From an uncultured Blautia sp. (GTDB lineage: Bacteria; Bacillota; Clostridia; Lachnospirales; Lachnospiraceae), in contig UQHF01000016.1 of assembly GCA_900540785.1 (NCBI GenBank), positions 1 through 64,000 of the forward strand: a DNA stretch of 64,000 bases, written 5' to 3'. Every line of letters begins with the position of its first letter. The stretch's first letter is position 1. Shown here piece by piece: positions 44,726 to 53,466 of the stretch. The notes beneath the pieces were generated by a model, which made no database searches, was not told the origin of the DNA, and saw nothing but the letters and a program-made list of their open reading frames with translations. A program made the translations under genes and the position numbers.

Positions 44726-45141
44726 TAAAACGCGGAAGCTTTACAATAGAGACGGCGTGCATCATGCCGCTTGTTCTTTTTACCCTTATGGGACTTTTAT
44801 ATCTTTTCTTTTTTGTGCATAATCGTGCGTGGCTGACGGCGGCGGCATACGAATCGGCAGTCAGCGGCAGTATGGAAGGAATCCGAAAAGAAGGTCCTGT
44901 ATATGAGACTGCCAGAATAAAAAGTCAGAGTCTTGGCTCTTCCGGATTTTTTGGAGCAGAGAATCTTTCCACACAGACAGATGCAGGGAAAAACGTTGTC
45001 GTCACGTATGATCTTGACACCATAGGAGAATATACAGGACTTTCCTGGCATCTTCGGGTAAAGGGAGAAGCGAAGGTGCTCCGCCCTGTGGGGTGGGTGA
45101 GAAAAGTGAAGGCAGCTTCGGAGCTTCTGGGAGGAAATTGA
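44722..45141 (+). CDS. TadE-like pseudopilin
   Basis: This 139-residue protein has the classic TadE start: a short basic leader (IKRGSF), then TIETACIMPLVLFTLMGLLYLFF, with Glu near position 9-10 and a long hydrophobic helix. The remaining 100 residues should lie outside. It overlaps the peptidase gene by four bases, and the FHA gene follows one base after its stop region. It is likely a minor pilin that the A24 enzymes process. Confidence 0.82.
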   Translation: MIKRGSFTIETACIMPLVLFTLMGLLYLFFFVHNRAWLTAAAYESAVSGSMEGIRKEGPVYETARIKSQSLGSSGFFGAENLSTQTDAGKNVVVTYDLDTIGEYTGLSWHLRVKGEAKVLRPVGWVRKVKAASELLGGN

Positions 45142-45142
45142 T

Positions 45143-46573
45143 ATGAGGGCAGAATATAAAAGGGATATGAATCATAATTACCTTATCCTTCATGGAGAGG
45201 AGGTTCCTGATACAGACTCTTATCAGGTAAGAATGCTTGTGGGAAACGGAATGCCTTCCCTTTTAAAATGCAGGCTTCAGGGAATCGATGGAAATTTTCT
45301 GATTTATTATGATATTACATCAAAACAGTCGGTGGCTTCCATGTATGAAACGAAAAAAATGGGACTGGAGGATTTGCGGTTGATTTTTGGAGGCTTTGTT
45401 CAGGCAATGGAGGAGATGGCAGAATACCTTATGAATCCGGGACAGCTTCTTGTACAGCCGGAGTATATGTATCTTGATGTAGAAAAGAAAAAGCTGTATT
45501 TTTGCTGTATGCCGGGAAAAGCCGGGGACGTAAGGGAAGATTTCCGTGTTCTCACAGAATATATCCTTCCGAAAATCGATCATGAGGACGGAGACGCAGT
45601 CATTCTCGGGTATGGCGTATACAGAAGAGCTCTTGAGGATACCTTTCATCTGGAATACGTAAAAGAAGAGATTTATAAAGGAAGAGACAGCAGGGAAAAA
45701 CCGTTTTCAGAGACCGGATATGGTTTTCAGAGAAGTCGGAGCGAGGAAAAACATATTTCGGAAGTCTGTAGAGAAAAAGACCAATACAAAGAAAATGGTC
45801 AATTCGAAAATCAGTATAAAGAGCCATCCGGAGATTCTCCCTGGGAAATGGAGACGGTCAGTCCCTTTGAAAACCGCGACAAAGAAGAAGAGAAAAAATC
45901 CCCGGTTTCCCTTCGGAAAAAAATCCTTTTTTCTATATTGGGAGCGTTTGTTCTCATTATAACAGCAGGAGCGTCAGTTCTGGGATTTCTGCCCGGACTG
46001 CAGGCAGGAGCGGTGCTTTCCGGCTGCGCGGTTTTTATGGGAGCAGGAATGCTTGTATACAGATTTCGGAAAAAATATAAAAGCGCCAGGGAGAAGAACA
46101 AAGGAAAGCAGGAGGTGCAGAGAGAACCTATATGGAAGACGGAACAGGAGGAAGAGAGCGGCTGGCAGCCTGAGATGCCCGCAGAAGAGAAAACGGCTGT
46201 GCCACAGACTTTTGAGGAAGAGCCAAAAGCAAAAGATTTCGGGGAAACGGTGGTGCTTTCCGCAGGGGTGGTACAGGGACCGGCAACACTGGTAAGCCGG
46301 GAACCGGGAGAACTTGCAACGATTTATCTTCAGGAGGATATGACGGTGATCGGAAAAATGGAAACTGCTGTTGACGCGGTAATAGACCTTCCAACAGTCA
46401 GCCGCATTCATGCCAAAATCAGAAGGCGGGATCAGGAATATTATCTCAGCGATTTAAACTCCAGAAACGGAACGGCTGTCAACGGAAGACTTCTAAAAGA
46501 GGGGGAGGATTATCAGCTTCAGAATGAGGACGAGGTGGATTTTGCACAGGCGAGATATGTGTTTTTGAAGTGA
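45143..46573 (+). CDS. DUF6382 and FHA domain membrane protein
   Basis: This 476-residue protein has an N-terminal DUF6382-type domain (residues about 1-180, with LLVQPEYMYLDVEKKKLYFC), a charged linker, two close hydrophobic segments near 268-310, a second charged linker, and a C-terminal FHA domain near 390-476 with the phosphothreonine-binding pattern TVSRIHAKI and SDLNSRNGTAVNG. The domains face the cytoplasm on both sides of a hairpin. It is the last gene of the tad operon. FHA domains read serine/threonine phosphorylation, so pilus assembly may be under kinase control, but no kinase gene is here. Confidence 0.85.
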   Translation: MRAEYKRDMNHNYLILHGEEVPDTDSYQVRMLVGNGMPSLLKCRLQGIDGNFLIYYDITSKQSVASMYETKKMGLEDLRLIFGGFVQAMEEMAEYLMNPGQLLVQPEYMYLDVEKKKLYFCCMPGKAGDVREDFRVLTEYILPKIDHEDGDAVILGYGVYRRALEDTFHLEYVKEEIYKGRDSREKPFSETGYGFQRSRSEEKHISEVCREKDQYKENGQFENQYKEPSGDSPWEMETVSPFENRDKEEEKKSPVSLRKKILFSILGAFVLIITAGASVLGFLPGLQAGAVLSGCAVFMGAGMLVYRFRKKYKSAREKNKGKQEVQREPIWKTEQEEESGWQPEMPAEEKTAVPQTFEEEPKAKDFGETVVLSAGVVQGPATLVSREPGELATIYLQEDMTVIGKMETAVDAVIDLPTVSRIHAKIRRRDQEYYLSDLNSRNGTAVNGRLLKEGEDYQLQNEDEVDFAQARYVFLK

Positions 46574-46591
46574 CCGAGGTAAATACGCAGA

Positions 46592-46620
46592 TTGACGTAA
46601 GAAAGGAAATCTACTATAAT
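46592..46620 (+). promoter_or_regulatory. promoter of the hydratase gene
   Basis: TTGACG (46592-46597) and TATAAT (46615-46620) are 17 bases apart, just after the FHA gene stop. Transcription starts about 45 bases before the ATG at 46672. Confidence 0.85.
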
Positions 46621-46671
46621 AAAATTCATCACAGAAACAACAACCAACATTCATATACGGAGGATACGATT

Positions 46672-48930
46672 ATGAAATTATATGATACCGGCGTATATCT
46701 CGTAGACGGCGAGAAGATTGTAGAAGAATCCGCAGCTTCCCTTCCGGTTTCCAGAGAAGAAGCAGCGAAAAATACAATCGCATACGGGATTCTGGAAGCC
46801 CATAATACTTCCGGGAACATGGAAAAGCTTCAGATTAAATTTGACAAGCTGACTTCCCATGATATTACATTTGTGGGAATCATTCAGACAGCGCGCGCAT
46901 CCGGACTTGAGAAATTTCCGGTTCCCTATGTACTTACAAACTGCCATAACTCTTTATGTGCAGTAGGCGGAACGATCAATGAAGATGACCACATGTTTGG
47001 TCTTACCTGTGCGAAGAAATACGGCGGTGTATACGTACCTCCTCACCAGGCTGTTATCCACCAGTTTGCAAGAGAAATGCTGGCGGCAGGCGGAAAAATG
47101 ATCCTCGGTTCAGACAGCCATACACGTTACGGCGCTCTTGGAACAATGGCAATGGGAGAGGGTGGACCGGAGCTTGTAAAACAGCTTCTTTCTCAGACAT
47201 ACGACATTAATATGCCGGGTGTAGTTGCCATTTACCTGAAAGGCACTCCACGTCCGGGCGTAGGTCCGCAGGACGTTGCCCTTGCAATTATCGGAAAGGT
47301 TTTTGCAAACGGATATGTAAAAAATAAAGTGATGGAATTTGTAGGACCCGGCGTGAAAAATTTAAGTGCGGATTTCCGAATCGGCATTGACGTTATGACA
47401 ACAGAGACAACCTGTCTTTCCTCTATCTGGCAGACAGATGAAAAGATTGAAGAGTTCTATGAAATTCATGGAAGAAAAGAAGATTATAAAGAATTAAAGC
47501 CGGGAAAAGTTGCTTATTACGACGGCTGCGTGGAAATCGACCTGGAAGAGATTAAGCCTATGATCGCCATGCCGTTCCACCCGAGCAATGCATATACCAT
47601 TGACGAGCTGAAAGCAAATCTGAAAGATATTCTGGCAGATGTGGAGAAAAAGGCACAGGTAAGCCTTGACGGAAAAGTTCCGTTCACACTTCAGGACAAA
47701 GTAGTAGATGGAAAGCTTTATGTAGACCAGGGTATTATTGCCGGCTGTGCAGGCGGCGGTTTTGAAAATATCTGTGCAGCGGCTGATATATTAAAGGGCA
47801 GCAGCATTGGAGCAGACGCCTTTACTTTAAGCGTATATCCGGCAAGTACGCCGATTTATATGGAACTTGCAAAGAACGGTGTTCTTGCAGAACTGCTCGC
47901 AACAGGCGCAGTTGTAAAAACCGCGTTCTGCGGTCCGTGCTTCGGAGCAGGAGATACGCCGGCAAATAATGCCTTCAGTATCCGCCATACAACAAGAAAC
48001 TTCCCGAACCGTGAAGGTTCCAAAATCCAGAATGGACAGATTTCTTCCGTTGCTCTTATGGACGCCCGCTCTATCGCAGCAACAGCAGCAAACAAAGGCT
48101 TCCTTACCTCCGCAGAGGAATATACAGGAGACTACACAAACCAGAAATATTTCTTTGATAAGACAATTTACGATAACCGTGTATTTGACAGCAAGGGTGT
48201 GGCAGATCCGTCTGTTGAGATCCAGTTCGGACCGAATATCAAAGACTGGCCGAAGATGGCAGCTCTTGCAGACAACCTTGTGCTGAAAGTGGTTTCAGAA
48301 ATCCACGACCCGGTAACAACAACGGACGAGCTGATTCCTTCAGGAGAGACTTCTTCCTACCGTTCCAATCCGCTGGGACTGGCAGAATTTACTCTTTCCA
48401 GAAAAGATCCTGCATATGTGGGACGTGCAAAGGAAATCCAGAAGGCGCAGCAGGCAATCCAGGACGGAAAATGTCCGGTTGAGGCAGTGCCGGAACTGAA
48501 GGCAGTTCTTGATGTGATCCACAAAGATTTTCCGGAAGTGGGAAAAGAGAATTTAGGCGTGGGAAGTACGATTTTTGCCGTAAAACCGGGAGACGGTTCT
48601 GCCAGAGAGCAGGCTGCATCCTGCCAGAAGGTTCTCGGAGGCTGGGCAAATATTGCAAATGAATATGCCACAAAGCGTTACCGCTCCAACCTTATCAACT
48701 GGGGTATGCTGCCATTCCTGATTCCGGAAGGAGAGCTTCCGTTTAAAAACGGAGATTACCTGTTCTTCCCGGAGATCAGAAAAGCAGTGGAAGAGAAGGC
48801 AGAAGTGATTAAAGGATATGTGGCAGGAGAGGATTCTCTGAGAGAGTTTGAGGTTACTTTAGGGGAACTGACAGACGATGAGAGAGAGATTATCCTTAAG
48901 GGCTGTCTGATCAATTATAACCGCAAGTAA
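46672..48930 (+). CDS. aconitase-family hydratase (YbhJ-like)
   Basis: This 752-residue protein is an aconitase-superfamily hydratase close in length to E. coli YbhJ. Cysteines placed for an iron-sulfur cluster are seen in TNCHNSLCAVGG, AGCAGGGFENIC and FCGPCFGAGDTPANN. GSDSHTRYGALGTMAMGEGG is a typical aconitase substrate loop, and the C-terminal swivel domain is present (YRSNLINWGMLPF). True aconitase would be longer (about 890 in AcnA) and differs in these loops, so its substrate is not known. The start at 46672 is chosen for GGAGG at eight bases and because the promoter overlaps the upstream in-frame ATG. The fucosidase follows after 67 bases. Confidence 0.85.
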   Translation: MKLYDTGVYLVDGEKIVEESAASLPVSREEAAKNTIAYGILEAHNTSGNMEKLQIKFDKLTSHDITFVGIIQTARASGLEKFPVPYVLTNCHNSLCAVGGTINEDDHMFGLTCAKKYGGVYVPPHQAVIHQFAREMLAAGGKMILGSDSHTRYGALGTMAMGEGGPELVKQLLSQTYDINMPGVVAIYLKGTPRPGVGPQDVALAIIGKVFANGYVKNKVMEFVGPGVKNLSADFRIGIDVMTTETTCLSSIWQTDEKIEEFYEIHGRKEDYKELKPGKVAYYDGCVEIDLEEIKPMIAMPFHPSNAYTIDELKANLKDILADVEKKAQVSLDGKVPFTLQDKVVDGKLYVDQGIIAGCAGGGFENICAAADILKGSSIGADAFTLSVYPASTPIYMELAKNGVLAELLATGAVVKTAFCGPCFGAGDTPANNAFSIRHTTRNFPNREGSKIQNGQISSVALMDARSIAATAANKGFLTSAEEYTGDYTNQKYFFDKTIYDNRVFDSKGVADPSVEIQFGPNIKDWPKMAALADNLVLKVVSEIHDPVTTTDELIPSGETSSYRSNPLGLAEFTLSRKDPAYVGRAKEIQKAQQAIQDGKCPVEAVPELKAVLDVIHKDFPEVGKENLGVGSTIFAVKPGDGSAREQAASCQKVLGGWANIANEYATKRYRSNLINWGMLPFLIPEGELPFKNGDYLFFPEIRKAVEEKAEVIKGYVAGEDSLREFEVTLGELTDDEREIILKGCLINYNRK

Positions 48931-48997
48931 GACGGAAATATGTAAGCAAAAATATGGCAGAGAAGCTGTCTGTCACACGGAGACGGGAGGTTTTGCG

Positions 48998-50239
48998 GTG
49001 CAGAAGGAAAAAAGAATTGAAGAATTTGAAAAGTCTGCTTTCGGTCTGTTTATACACTGGGGATTGTATTCGCAGCTCGGTAAGGGCGAATGGATCATGA
49101 ATCTCGGAAAGATTCCGAAAGAGGAATACGAAAAGCTGAAGGATACATTTACAGCAGAGCATTTCGATGCCTGTAAGATTGCCCGTCTGGCAAAACTGTC
49201 CGGCATGAAATATGCAGTACTGACAACGAGACATCACGAAGGATTTTCCCTGTATGATGTGAAAGGACTGAATACTTATGATTCGCTGCACAGTCCGGCA
49301 AAAAGGGATCTCGTGCGTGAATTTACAGATGCATGCAGGGCAGAAGGTATCAAACCATTTTTTTACCACACAACATTGGACTGGTGGGATGAGCGTTTTG
49401 AAAAAGACTTTGACGCTTATCTGGACTATCTGAGAAAATCTGTAGAAATCCTCTGTACGCAATACGGAGAGATTGGCGGTTTCTGGTTTGACGGCAACTG
49501 GAGCAAACCAGATGCAGACTGGAAACTGGACGAGTTATACGGAATGATCCGAAGGCTGCAGCCAGATGCAATGATCATTAATAATACAGGTCTGAATGCC
49601 AGAGGGGAAACCGGGCATCCGGAAATTGACAGTGTGACGTTTGAACAGGGACTTCCTGAGATAATGGACAGAAGTGGAATGAAGAAGTATGTTTCCGGAG
49701 AAATGTGTTATACGATCAATGATCACTGGGGATATGGAAAGAATGACTTCCACTATAAAAGTCCGGCAGAGCTGATAGAAACTCTTTGTAAATGCCGGAA
49801 AGTCGGAGCAAACCTTTTGCTGAACATAGGACCTGACGGTGATGGCGGAATTCCGGTCATTATGGAAGAAATACTGAAACTGGTAGGACAGTGGCTGGAA
49901 GTGTTCGGAGAAAGCATTTATGATACAAAACCGGATCATATTGCAGGAGAAGGGGAAGACTTCGGACTTCTGGGACCAGACGGAGAGAGGTATCTGTTTT
50001 TCTTTAACCTTCCTGTAGTGGGAAATGAAAATGTGACGGTGGAGAACGGTTCTGTGCTGCCACGGATTTTTACAGGGATTTATGAAGCTGTGCATAATGT
50101 GCAGTGGCTGGATAATGGTGAAAAGCTGCGCTTTATGCAAGATGAAAAAACAGGTGTTTTGACAGTAAATGCTACTGGCTATCCTTATGGAGATGACTAT
50201 GTGGTACGTGTGGCAAAAGTGAATAAAGAAAGCGAATAA
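48998..50239 (+). CDS. GH29 alpha-L-fucosidase
   Basis: This 413-residue enzyme removes alpha-linked L-fucose. The GH29 N-terminus FGLFIHWGLYSQLGKGEW is clear, then TTRHHEGFSLYD, and the catalytic nucleophile Asp165 lies in GFWFDGNW. GANLLLNIGPDGDG is the conserved end of the barrel. There is no signal peptide, so it acts on imported fucosides. The start is GTG at 48998 with GGGAGG before it. A strong terminator follows. Possible substrates include core-fucosylated N-glycans or host mucin fragments, in line with the mannosidases elsewhere in the window. Confidence 0.92.
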   Translation: MQKEKRIEEFEKSAFGLFIHWGLYSQLGKGEWIMNLGKIPKEEYEKLKDTFTAEHFDACKIARLAKLSGMKYAVLTTRHHEGFSLYDVKGLNTYDSLHSPAKRDLVREFTDACRAEGIKPFFYHTTLDWWDERFEKDFDAYLDYLRKSVEILCTQYGEIGGFWFDGNWSKPDADWKLDELYGMIRRLQPDAMIINNTGLNARGETGHPEIDSVTFEQGLPEIMDRSGMKKYVSGEMCYTINDHWGYGKNDFHYKSPAELIETLCKCRKVGANLLLNIGPDGDGGIPVIMEEILKLVGQWLEVFGESIYDTKPDHIAGEGEDFGLLGPDGERYLFFFNLPVVGNENVTVENGSVLPRIFTGIYEAVHNVQWLDNGEKLRFMQDEKTGVLTVNATGYPYGDDYVVRVAKVNKESE

Positions 50240-50241
50240 GG

Positions 50242-50287
50242 AAATCGCTGTGTTGCGGATATTGATCGGAACACAGCGATTTTTTTC
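50242..50287 (+). terminator. intrinsic terminator of the fucosidase gene
   Basis: AAATCGCTGTGTT (50242-50254) pairs exactly with AACACAGCGATTT (50270-50282), followed by T residues. Confidence 0.92.
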
Positions 50288-50431
50288 GACAATTCAGCAG
50301 AGAACCCTCATATACTCCTGGAAAATTACATTAAAAAGTCTGAATTTTTATAAAAACATAAATAAATAACACAATAAATAAAATTAATTAAGATTATAAA
50401 AGAAAAATTATGAAAAAATATCAAAAAAGTA

Positions 50432-50469
50432 TTGACAAAATAGATGGGTGGTGGTATTATAATCCCATC
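50432..50469 (+). promoter_or_regulatory. strong promoter in a gene-free region
   Basis: TTGACA (50432-50437) and TATTAT (50455-50460) are 17 bases apart. GATGGG (50443-50448) and CCCATC (50464-50469) are inverted repeats that bracket the -10 box, a plausible operator. No gene starts within the next 980 bases. Confidence 0.75.
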
Positions 50470-51390
50470 AAAAGAAAAAACAAACCAAAGCACAAAAGAT
50501 ATAAAATATCAGAAAGGGTTTGGTGATTCCAGTGGGAAGGTAGAATTTCATTCATCAATATGAAAGTGACAGGAATCGTATTTCCTGCAAGAAAGACCTG
50601 GTACAGTGAAAATGATATATAGAGTTTTTAATATAAGATGAATGTTTTTATTTTATATCAAAAAACAATAAGTACAGGTATTATAGTAGCGATTCTTCAT
50701 ATTGAATAATGTCACAAAACTGATATAAAGGTTTTGAAATTTGTGTAAAGAAACATTTTTCGAAAGAGTATAACCATTATCTTAGAAAATCGTCTGGAAG
50801 AAGAGTTCCGGAGAATTTCGAAAATAGATAAGGAGGATATTCTGAAATCCATATAAGTAATATAATTTACTATATGAATTGAAACTTTGCATCAGCAGTT
50901 GTCTTTTACGAAGATAACTTATAAAAGAAATACGTTGGAACTTTTTCCCATACTTTTATTAAATATATAAAGATAAGGTTCATAAAAAATATTTTACCGT
51001 AAACTTATTTGCCAGGAATAAAAGCGCACACAAATTAAGCAGATTCGGATTTAAGAATTTAAGTTCGAAGGTGTTTAAACAAACAGGAAAAAGTGTAACC
51101 ATGATTTCTTCATGAAACAAAATAAATTATAATCCGTGAAATTATAATTTAAAAGCTATAGAACTTTCTAAATAAATCGAGTGATATAAAATCATATCGT
51201 TTATGAGCAGGAAATAAAGAGACAGATATGTACGTATAGATGAAAAGTAAATAAAGAAAACGATACATATAAACAGAGAATGATAAAATAAGAAAGAGTA
51301 AGAGGACGAAAAATTGAATAACGAAGAACATTAAGGCGGTCATCATTTTCAGAAACCTGTTGAAGAAAAAGAAAGTGATGACCGTCTTAT
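50467..51390 (+). ncRNA. candidate long non-coding RNA, or decayed sequence
   Basis: This 0.9-kb stretch is very AT-rich and has no credible open frame on either strand despite the strong promoter at its head. Hairpins are frequent, for example CATAT..AGTAA/TTACT..ATATG (50850-50876), AAATTATAAT/ATTATAATTT (51124-51150) and a GATAT/ATATC pair near 51182. GGAGG occurs near 50831 but no start codon follows. It ends at a 19-bp stem (51332-51389). A structured RNA is possible. A decayed gene is the alternative. No known RNA family was recognised. Confidence 0.35.
51332..51389 (+). terminator. 19-bp stem at the end of the gene-free unit
   Basis: TAAGGCGGTCATCATTTTC (51332-51350) pairs with GAAAGTGATGACCGTCTTA (51371-51389) along its full length using two G-T wobbles. 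There is no strong T-run after it, so it may be a terminator, a processing site or the base of an RNA structure. Confidence 0.6.
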
Positions 51391-51449
51391 GATGTCTATT
51401 GCCAGAAGTGCAGGATTAAGGTATACTCTCCTGAAAAGGAGATTTTTTT

Positions 51450-52172
51450 ATGCAGAAAAGAATAGAGGATATGATTATATTTGAGGACAGAGAGCTCCTG
51501 GTGTGCCATAAGCCGGCGGGACTTGCTGTTCAGAATGCCAGAATCGGAACAATGGATATGGAAAGCATGGTAAAAAATTATCTTGCTTCGAATCAGCCGG
51601 AAAAAATTCCCTATGGCGCGGTAGTGCATCGCCTTGATCAGCCGGTGGAAGGGATTCTTGTGTTTGCAAAGACGCCAAAGGCGGCAAAAGAATTAAGCGC
51701 TCAGATAAGCAGTGGAAAAATGAAAAAGGAATATCTGGCAGTGACATACAAAAAAGTGGAACATACAGAGGGGATTCTGGAAGATTATCTGAAAAAAGAC
51801 GGAAGAAGTAATACCTCTTCTGTGGTGAAAAACGGGACTCCAGGTGGAAAAAAAGCCCGGCTTCAGTACCGTCTTGTGGATAAATGCAGCGATGAAAACG
51901 GAAAAGAAAAATTTCTTGTACGTATTTTACTGGATACCGGCAGGCATCATCAGATACGTGTACAGATGGCACATGCAGGAATGCCTCTTGCAGGAGACAG
52001 AAAATATGGAGATGGAGAAAACGGAGGAAGGTTTCCCGGACTTTGTTCCGCAGCGCTTACTTTTACAGCGCCTTCTTCCAAAAAGGAGATGCGCTTTCAG
52101 GTAAAACCGGAGGGAGAAGTTTTTCAGGGCTTTAAAGAAGCTTCATTTACGGAAAGTTCTTTCCTGGAATAA
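51450..52172 (+). CDS. RluA family RNA pseudouridine synthase
   Basis: This 240-residue enzyme converts uridine to pseudouridine in RNA. The catalytic Asp63 lies in VVHRLDQPVEGILVFAK, and the RluA-type end HHQIRVQMAHAGMPLAGD is present. It lacks an S4 domain and is short, like clostridial RluA/RluC-like forms that may act on 23S rRNA or tRNA. The exact site is unknown. An AAAGGAGA ribosome site precedes the ATG. It follows the gene-free stretch. Confidence 0.92.
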   Translation: MQKRIEDMIIFEDRELLVCHKPAGLAVQNARIGTMDMESMVKNYLASNQPEKIPYGAVVHRLDQPVEGILVFAKTPKAAKELSAQISSGKMKKEYLAVTYKKVEHTEGILEDYLKKDGRSNTSSVVKNGTPGGKKARLQYRLVDKCSDENGKEKFLVRILLDTGRHHQIRVQMAHAGMPLAGDRKYGDGENGGRFPGLCSAALTFTAPSSKKEMRFQVKPEGEVFQGFKEASFTESSFLE

Positions 52173-52271
52173 TTTTTGAAGAAATTGCCATACTAACAAA
52201 AAGATGTCGGGTCAAAAAATATTAGTAGAAACTTAGTATTCGTTATACCAGGCATCACAAAAAGGAAAAGT

Positions 52272-53315
52272 ATGGTGAGTTCTGTGAATGTAGAATGGAA
52301 AAGAAAACTGACAATAACAGGGATTATAGCAGGGGTGTATGTGGGATACCGCTTTTTTCTGCCTGCTGTAATCCCTTTTGTGACTGCGGTTTTTCTGGCA
52401 GGGTGGCTTTACCCGGCGGCTGTCTGTGTGGAGAAAAAAACAGGGATTAAGAGGGGAATTGCGGGAACGGTTCTTCTCACTGCTGTGTTTGCGGCGTTGG
52501 GTATACTTGTTTACTGGGGAATTATGGGAATTATGGGACAGCTTCAGGCGGCCGTGGCAAATATTCCCCTGCTTTTGGAAATGGGAGAGAGAATGCTTGA
52601 TTCCTGTTGTGGATTTCTGGAAGAAATCACAGGATACAGCGGGGCGGAAACGAAAAAATATTTGGTGGAGCAAAGTGCCAATGTAATGGAAGTGTTTCTT
52701 TCTGCGCTGACTCCGGAAAATGTGGGGAAGATTGTGGGAATGGCAAAGCACGTGATCCTTTTTATTTCCGGGCTTGTTGTGACTTATATTTCCACTTCTT
52801 TTATTATGGGAGATATGGAAAATATACAGAAAAAAATCAGAGAATATTCCTGGCTTGCCGGAATCAGAAGAGCATTTCGAAGGCTGAAAGAGACGACAGC
52901 CGTTTATTTTAAGGCGCAGATTCTTATTATGGCAATCATTGCCTTTGTTTGTGCTGCAGGTTTCTGGCTTATGAAAAGTCCGTATTTTCTTATATTCGGC
53001 ATTGCTCTTGGAATACTTGACGCCATTCCCCTTATAGGAACAGGTACGATTCTCTATCCAGCCGCCCTTATTTTTCTTATAAAAGGAGAGGCGGGGATTG
53101 CCGCAGGGTGTGTGATTCTTGATCTTATCACAAGTTTTTTGCGAGAGGTACTGGAAGCAAGGCTTCTTGGAGGAAGGCTTGGTGTTTCGCCGCTTGTGAT
53201 TCTGGGCTGCGTCTATATTGGCGTTCTGATTTTCGGAGGTGCAGGCGTGATCCTGGGACCTCTTGCATTTTCCACAGCATATGAGCTGGGGAAAGAGTGG
53301 GATGTGTGGGATTAA
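52272..53315 (+). CDS. AI-2E family (YtvI-like) membrane protein
   Basis: This 347-residue protein has about seven hydrophobic segments and the AI-2E exporter family pattern, including the C-terminal loop LDAIPLIGTGTILYPAAL and GVILGPLAF. In spore-forming clostridia and bacilli the close group is called YtvI, and other members export small molecules or move sodium. The exact role is unclear. It is transcribed in the same direction as its neighbours, with 99 bases before it and no clear terminator. Confidence 0.85.
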   Translation: MVSSVNVEWKRKLTITGIIAGVYVGYRFFLPAVIPFVTAVFLAGWLYPAAVCVEKKTGIKRGIAGTVLLTAVFAALGILVYWGIMGIMGQLQAAVANIPLLLEMGERMLDSCCGFLEEITGYSGAETKKYLVEQSANVMEVFLSALTPENVGKIVGMAKHVILFISGLVVTYISTSFIMGDMENIQKKIREYSWLAGIRRAFRRLKETTAVYFKAQILIMAIIAFVCAAGFWLMKSPYFLIFGIALGILDAIPLIGTGTILYPAALIFLIKGEAGIAAGCVILDLITSFLREVLEARLLGGRLGVSPLVILGCVYIGVLIFGGAGVILGPLAFSTAYELGKEWDVWD

Positions 53316-53466
53316 ATTTTTGAAGACTGCTTTAAATAAAGAAGTATCGGCAATTTGCCGGAAATTGTGAAAAAAGTATTAAAACTATAGACGGCAGAAG
53401 GAAAAAGTGTATAATGAAAAAAATAACAAAAGAAACTGTTAAATCTATGTAAAGCAGAAGAGGAGA

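Noticed and set aside
50467..51390. 6S RNA, RNase P RNA or tmRNA in the gene-free region
   Set aside because: The conserved core strings of these RNAs were not found and the length and AT content do not fit.
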